This document shows positions 61,249 through 64,000 of a DNA stretch of 64,000 bases, in pieces. The stretch lies in the NCBI RefSeq assembly GCF_900167055.1, contig NZ_FUXP01000001.1, positions 124,001 through 188,000 of the forward strand, in the 5' to 3' direction. The notes below the pieces were generated by a model. That model was not told the DNA's origin, did no database searches, and worked only from the letters and a program-made list of their open reading frames with translations. The position numbers and the translations under genes were made by a program. Positions within the stretch are counted from its first letter, which is position 1, and each line of letters opens with the position of its first letter. The DNA comes from Lysobacter spongiicola DSM 21749 (GTDB taxonomy: Bacteria > Pseudomonadota > Gammaproteobacteria > Xanthomonadales > Xanthomonadaceae).

Positions 61249-63624
61249 TTAGTTGCGGAGTGGCTTGCCGGTCTTCAGCATGTGCGCGACGCGCTCCTGG
61301 GTCTTGGGCATCTGCGCCAGCGCCACGAAGTGTTCGCGCTCCAGCCTGAGCAGCCACTCCTCGTCGACCACCGCGCCGCGATCCACTTCGCCGCCGCAGA
61401 GCACGGTGGCGATGCGGGTGGCGATCTCGTAGTCGTGCTCGGAGATGAACCTGCCTTCGAGCATGTTCACCAGTTGCATCTTGAAAGTGGCGATACCGAC
61501 ATCACCCGCCACGCGGACCTTGCGTGCCGGCAGTGGCGGCCGGTATCCGCCATCGGCCAACGCCGTGGCCTGGGCCTTGGCGACGTGCAGCAGTTCGAAC
61601 GCGTTGAACACCACCACGTCCTCGGCGCGGGCCAGGCGCAGCGACTTGGCCTCCATCGCCGAGGTCGCGACCTTGGCCATCGCCACGGTTTCGAACACGG
61701 TCTTGAGTTCGCTGAAGACGTCGCCGTGGGGGCCCACCGCCTCCGAGGCGCGCACGGCGAACTCCTTCAGGCCGCCGCCTGCCGGCAGCAGGCCCACGCC
61801 GGCCTCGACCAGCCCGACATAGCTCTCCAGGCCGAACACCGTGCGTGCGGCGTGCATCTGGAACTCGCAGCCACCACCCAGTGCCAGGCCCCGGACCGCG
61901 GCAATCACCGGCACCAACGAGTACTTGATCGCCTGGCTGGTGCGCTGGAAGTTCGCCACCATCGCATCGAAGCCCTTGATATCGCCAGCCTTCAATAGTC
62001 CCAGCGCTCCCGACAGGTCGGCGCCGGCGGAGAAGGGCTCCCTGGGCTGCCAGATCACCAGTCCGCGGAAATCACGCTCGGCGATCCTGATCGCCTCCTG
62101 CAGGCCGTCCAGGACCTGGTCCGACACGGTGTGCATCTTGGTCTTGAAGCCCACCACGGCGATGTCATCGCCTTCGTCGGCCCACATGCGGACACCGTCG
62201 TTCTCGAACACGGTGCGACCCTGCGAGGACTTCTCGCCCAGCAACGCGTCGGGGTGCCGCTGGCGCGCATAGACCGGGTTGGTGGAGCGGGGCACCATGG
62301 CGTCGCGACCGGGGCTGTAGCTGCCGTCCTTGCCGTGCACCCCTTCGCGGCCATCGAAGACCCAGTCGGGCAGGGTGGCGTTGCTCATCGCCTCGCCGGA
62401 TACGATGTCCTCGGCGATCCACTCGGCCACCTGCTTCCAGCCGGCGGCCTGCCAGGTTTCGAACGGGCCTATCGACCATCCGTAGCCCCAGCGCATCGCG
62501 AAGTCGACGTCACGCGCGGTCTCGGCGATGTCCTTCAGGTGGAAGGCGCTGTAGTGGAAGGTGTCGCGGAAGCAGGCCCAGAGGAAGCGCGCCTGTGGAT
62601 GCTCGCTGGCGCGAAGGGCGGCGAACTTCTTCGCCGGATCCTTCTCCTTCAGCAGGGCCGCAACGTCCGGATCCAGCTCCGCACCGGAAGGCCGGTAGTC
62701 CTGGGCCTTGAGGTCAAGGACCATGATCTCCTTGCCCTTCTTGGTGTAGAAGCCCGCGCCGGTCTTGGCGCCCAGGGCGCCCTTGTCGACCAGTCCGGAC
62801 AACCACTTGGGCGCTTTGAAGTACTTGTGCCACGGGTCGTCCGGCAGGGTGTCGGCCATGGTTTTGATGACGTGGGCCATGGTGTCCAGCCCGACCACGT
62901 CGGCGGTGCGATAGGTGGCCGACTTCGGCCGGCCGATGGCGGGGCCGGTGAGCGCATCGACGGTGTCGAAGCCAAGCTTGAACTGCTCGGTGTGGTGCAT
63001 TGCGGCCAGCATCGAGAACACACCGATGCGGTTGCCGATGAAGTTCGGGGTGTCCTTCGCGGTCACCACGCCCTTGCCGAGGGTGGTGACCAGGAACGCC
63101 TCCAGCCCCTGCAGAATGGCCGGATCGGTGCCCTTGGCCGGGATCAGCTCGGCCAGGTGCATGTAACGCGGCGGGTTGAAGAAGTGCACGCCGCAGAAGC
63201 GGTGGCGCATTTCCTCGGGCAGCACTTCGGCCAGCTTGTTGATGCCCAGGCCGGAGGTGTTGCTGGCGAGGACGGCGTGTGAGGGGACATGCGGCGCGAT
63301 CTTGCGGTAGAGGTCCTGCTTCCAGTCCATCCGCTCGGCAATCGCCTCGATCACCAGGTCGCACCCTTCCAGCAGCTCGAGCCCGGTGTCGTAGTTGGCG
63401 GCGACGATGCGGGAGGCCAGCGCCTTGTCGGCCAGCGGGGCAGGGCTCAGCTTGGCCAGGTTGGCGATCGCCTTGTTGACGATGCCATTGGGATCGCCCT
63501 CTTTTGCAGGCAGGTCGAACAGCACCGTATCCACGCCGGCATTGGTCAGGTGCGCGGCGATCTGTGCGCCCATGACACCGGCACCGAGTACCGCGGCCCG
63601 TCGCACAAGTAGTTTCTCAGACAT
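61249..63624 (-). CDS. fadB: 3-hydroxyacyl-CoA dehydrogenase / enoyl-CoA hydratase
   Basis: A 791-aa multifunctional beta-oxidation protein. The N-terminal half is 3-hydroxyacyl-CoA dehydrogenase (VLGAGVMGAQIAAHL at about 11-25, VHFFNPPRYMHLAEL). The C-terminal half is an enoyl-CoA hydratase (FSAGADL, GLALGGGCEFQMHAARTV, VGLVEAGVGLLPAGGG, with both catalytic glutamates). This dehydrogenase-first order differs from E. coli FadB, where the hydratase comes first. ATG 63624 with AAGGAG about 9 bases upstream is preferred to ATG 63630. A TetR gene lies upstream. Confidence 0.93.
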   Translation of the reverse strand: MSEKLLVRRAAVLGAGVMGAQIAAHLTNAGVDTVLFDLPAKEGDPNGIVNKAIANLAKLSPAPLADKALASRIVAANYDTGLELLEGCDLVIEAIAERMDWKQDLYRKIAPHVPSHAVLASNTSGLGINKLAEVLPEEMRHRFCGVHFFNPPRYMHLAELIPAKGTDPAILQGLEAFLVTTLGKGVVTAKDTPNFIGNRIGVFSMLAAMHHTEQFKLGFDTVDALTGPAIGRPKSATYRTADVVGLDTMAHVIKTMADTLPDDPWHKYFKAPKWLSGLVDKGALGAKTGAGFYTKKGKEIMVLDLKAQDYRPSGAELDPDVAALLKEKDPAKKFAALRASEHPQARFLWACFRDTFHYSAFHLKDIAETARDVDFAMRWGYGWSIGPFETWQAAGWKQVAEWIAEDIVSGEAMSNATLPDWVFDGREGVHGKDGSYSPGRDAMVPRSTNPVYARQRHPDALLGEKSSQGRTVFENDGVRMWADEGDDIAVVGFKTKMHTVSDQVLDGLQEAIRIAERDFRGLVIWQPREPFSAGADLSGALGLLKAGDIKGFDAMVANFQRTSQAIKYSLVPVIAAVRGLALGGGCEFQMHAARTVFGLESYVGLVEAGVGLLPAGGGLKEFAVRASEAVGPHGDVFSELKTVFETVAMAKVATSAMEAKSLRLARAEDVVVFNAFELLHVAKAQATALADGGYRPPLPARKVRVAGDVGIATFKMQLVNMLEGRFISEHDYEIATRIATVLCGGEVDRGAVVDEEWLLRLEREHFVALAQMPKTQERVAHMLKTGKPLRN

Positions 63625-63654
63625 TGCCATCAACTCCTTGAAAAATATGGGTGT

Positions 63655-64000
63655 TCAACTTCTGAATCCTGCTGCTGAAAACCGGATGAGTTCCCGGGCG
63701 GCCCGCTCCCGGTGTGCTTTTTCGCCCGTCCCTGTCGGACGCTTGATCAGGCCGAAGTCGGCCATGGCGTAGGTCAGTGCACCGGCAAGGAAGTCGAGCC
63801 GCCAGTACAACTCCTCTTTGCTCATGTCCGGCAGGCACTTGGCGATGGCCTTGGCGAATTCCCGCAACACGTGTCCGTAGTGATCAGAGAGGAACTTGCG
63901 CAGGCTGTCGTTCTTCTCCGCATAGGCACGGGCGATGACCCGCACGAAGGCCGCGCCACCGCAGCGGTCCTGTGCAAGCGCCAGCGCCGGCTCGACGAAC
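63655..64000 (-). CDS. TetR/AcrR-family regulator, C-terminal part (partial)
   Basis: The gene runs off the right edge, so only the last about 115 codons are visible and the helix-turn-helix is missing. The visible all-helical part, PALALAQDRCGGAAFVRVIARA and WRLDFLAGALTYAMADFG, matches the ligand-binding half of TetR regulators that sit in front of fad operons. It ends 30 bp before fadB on the same strand and is probably an acyl-CoA-responsive repressor of fadBA; that role is inference. Confidence 0.75.
   Translation of the reverse strand, partial: FVEPALALAQDRCGGAAFVRVIARAYAEKNDSLRKFLSDHYGHVLREFAKAIAKCLPDMSKEELYWRLDFLAGALTYAMADFGLIKRPTGTGEKAHRERAARELIRFSAAGFRS

Overview
The window is GC-rich chromosomal DNA with almost no gaps between genes. 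It most likely comes from a gammaproteobacterium of the Xanthomonadaceae/Lysobacteraceae (Lysobacter, Luteimonas or a relative). This rests on gene content and order (lpxK-kdsB-LMW-PTP, uvrC-pgsA followed by tRNA genes, rpsA-ihfB-lapA-lapB-wbpL-wbpM-galU, fadB-fadA), on a 'transmembrane repetitive' protein of the type annotated in xanthomonads, and on a GTAG-type REP palindrome at the lpxK stop codon. The genus is inference. I see no prophage, insertion sequence, integrase or CRISPR array. Most of the window is core metabolism and envelope biology.

Region by region. 0-5.5 kb: end of lpxK, kdsB, a low-molecular-weight phosphatase, a DUF445 membrane protein, uvrC and pgsA. 5.5-6 kb: tRNA-Gly(GCC), tRNA-Cys(GCA) and tRNA-Leu(UAA) with a strong promoter and terminators. 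6-10.4 kb: a YeiH-type exporter, an MltB-like lytic transglycosylase, a membrane-anchored glutamate-synthase-like flavoprotein and an ArsC-like reductase. 10.4-11.9 kb: a small accessory patch with a hicAB toxin-antitoxin pair, ending at tRNA-Val(CAC). 11.9-18 kb: an SDR, a metallo-beta-lactamase-fold protein that has lost its beta-CASP domain, two unrelated L,D-transpeptidases (one with a dead second domain and an in-frame 12-bp tandem repeat), a membrane-anchored Mrr-like nuclease, a PHA-system protein and an FHA protein. 18-26 kb: msrPQ, serC-aroA, a TonB-like protein, serS, azoR with a divergent LysR gene, and tRNA-Ser(UGA).

26-36.5 kb: an M28 peptidase, a GacA/UvrY-type response regulator, rne (apparently frameshifted in its scaffold tail), rluC, a TonB_C lipoprotein, a pterin dehydratase, nfuA, the transmembrane repetitive protein and two monohaem cytochromes c. 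36.7-44.5 kb: an RND efflux operon with one adaptor and two different pump subunits. 44.5-49.9 kb: a TraB-family protein, an alpha/beta hydrolase with its TetR regulator, and the agmatine-to-putrescine pair aguB/aguA. 50-58.7 kb: rpmJ (type B), then cmk, rpsA, ihfB, lapA, lapB, wbpL-like, wbpM-like and galU, linking translation, LPS quality control and O-antigen precursor synthesis. 58.7-64 kb: a FAD oxidoreductase and the fadB-fadA beta-oxidation operon with a TetR regulator running off the edge.

I found no single clear undescribed system. The strongest leads are the trimmed MBL/beta-CASP protein, the catalytic-plus-dead YkuD protein with a repeat tract, the tetR gene bracketed by inverted copies of a 19-bp motif (one inside the hydrolase coding region), the apparently near-leaderless hicA with an operator on its -10 box, and the two-pump RND operon.
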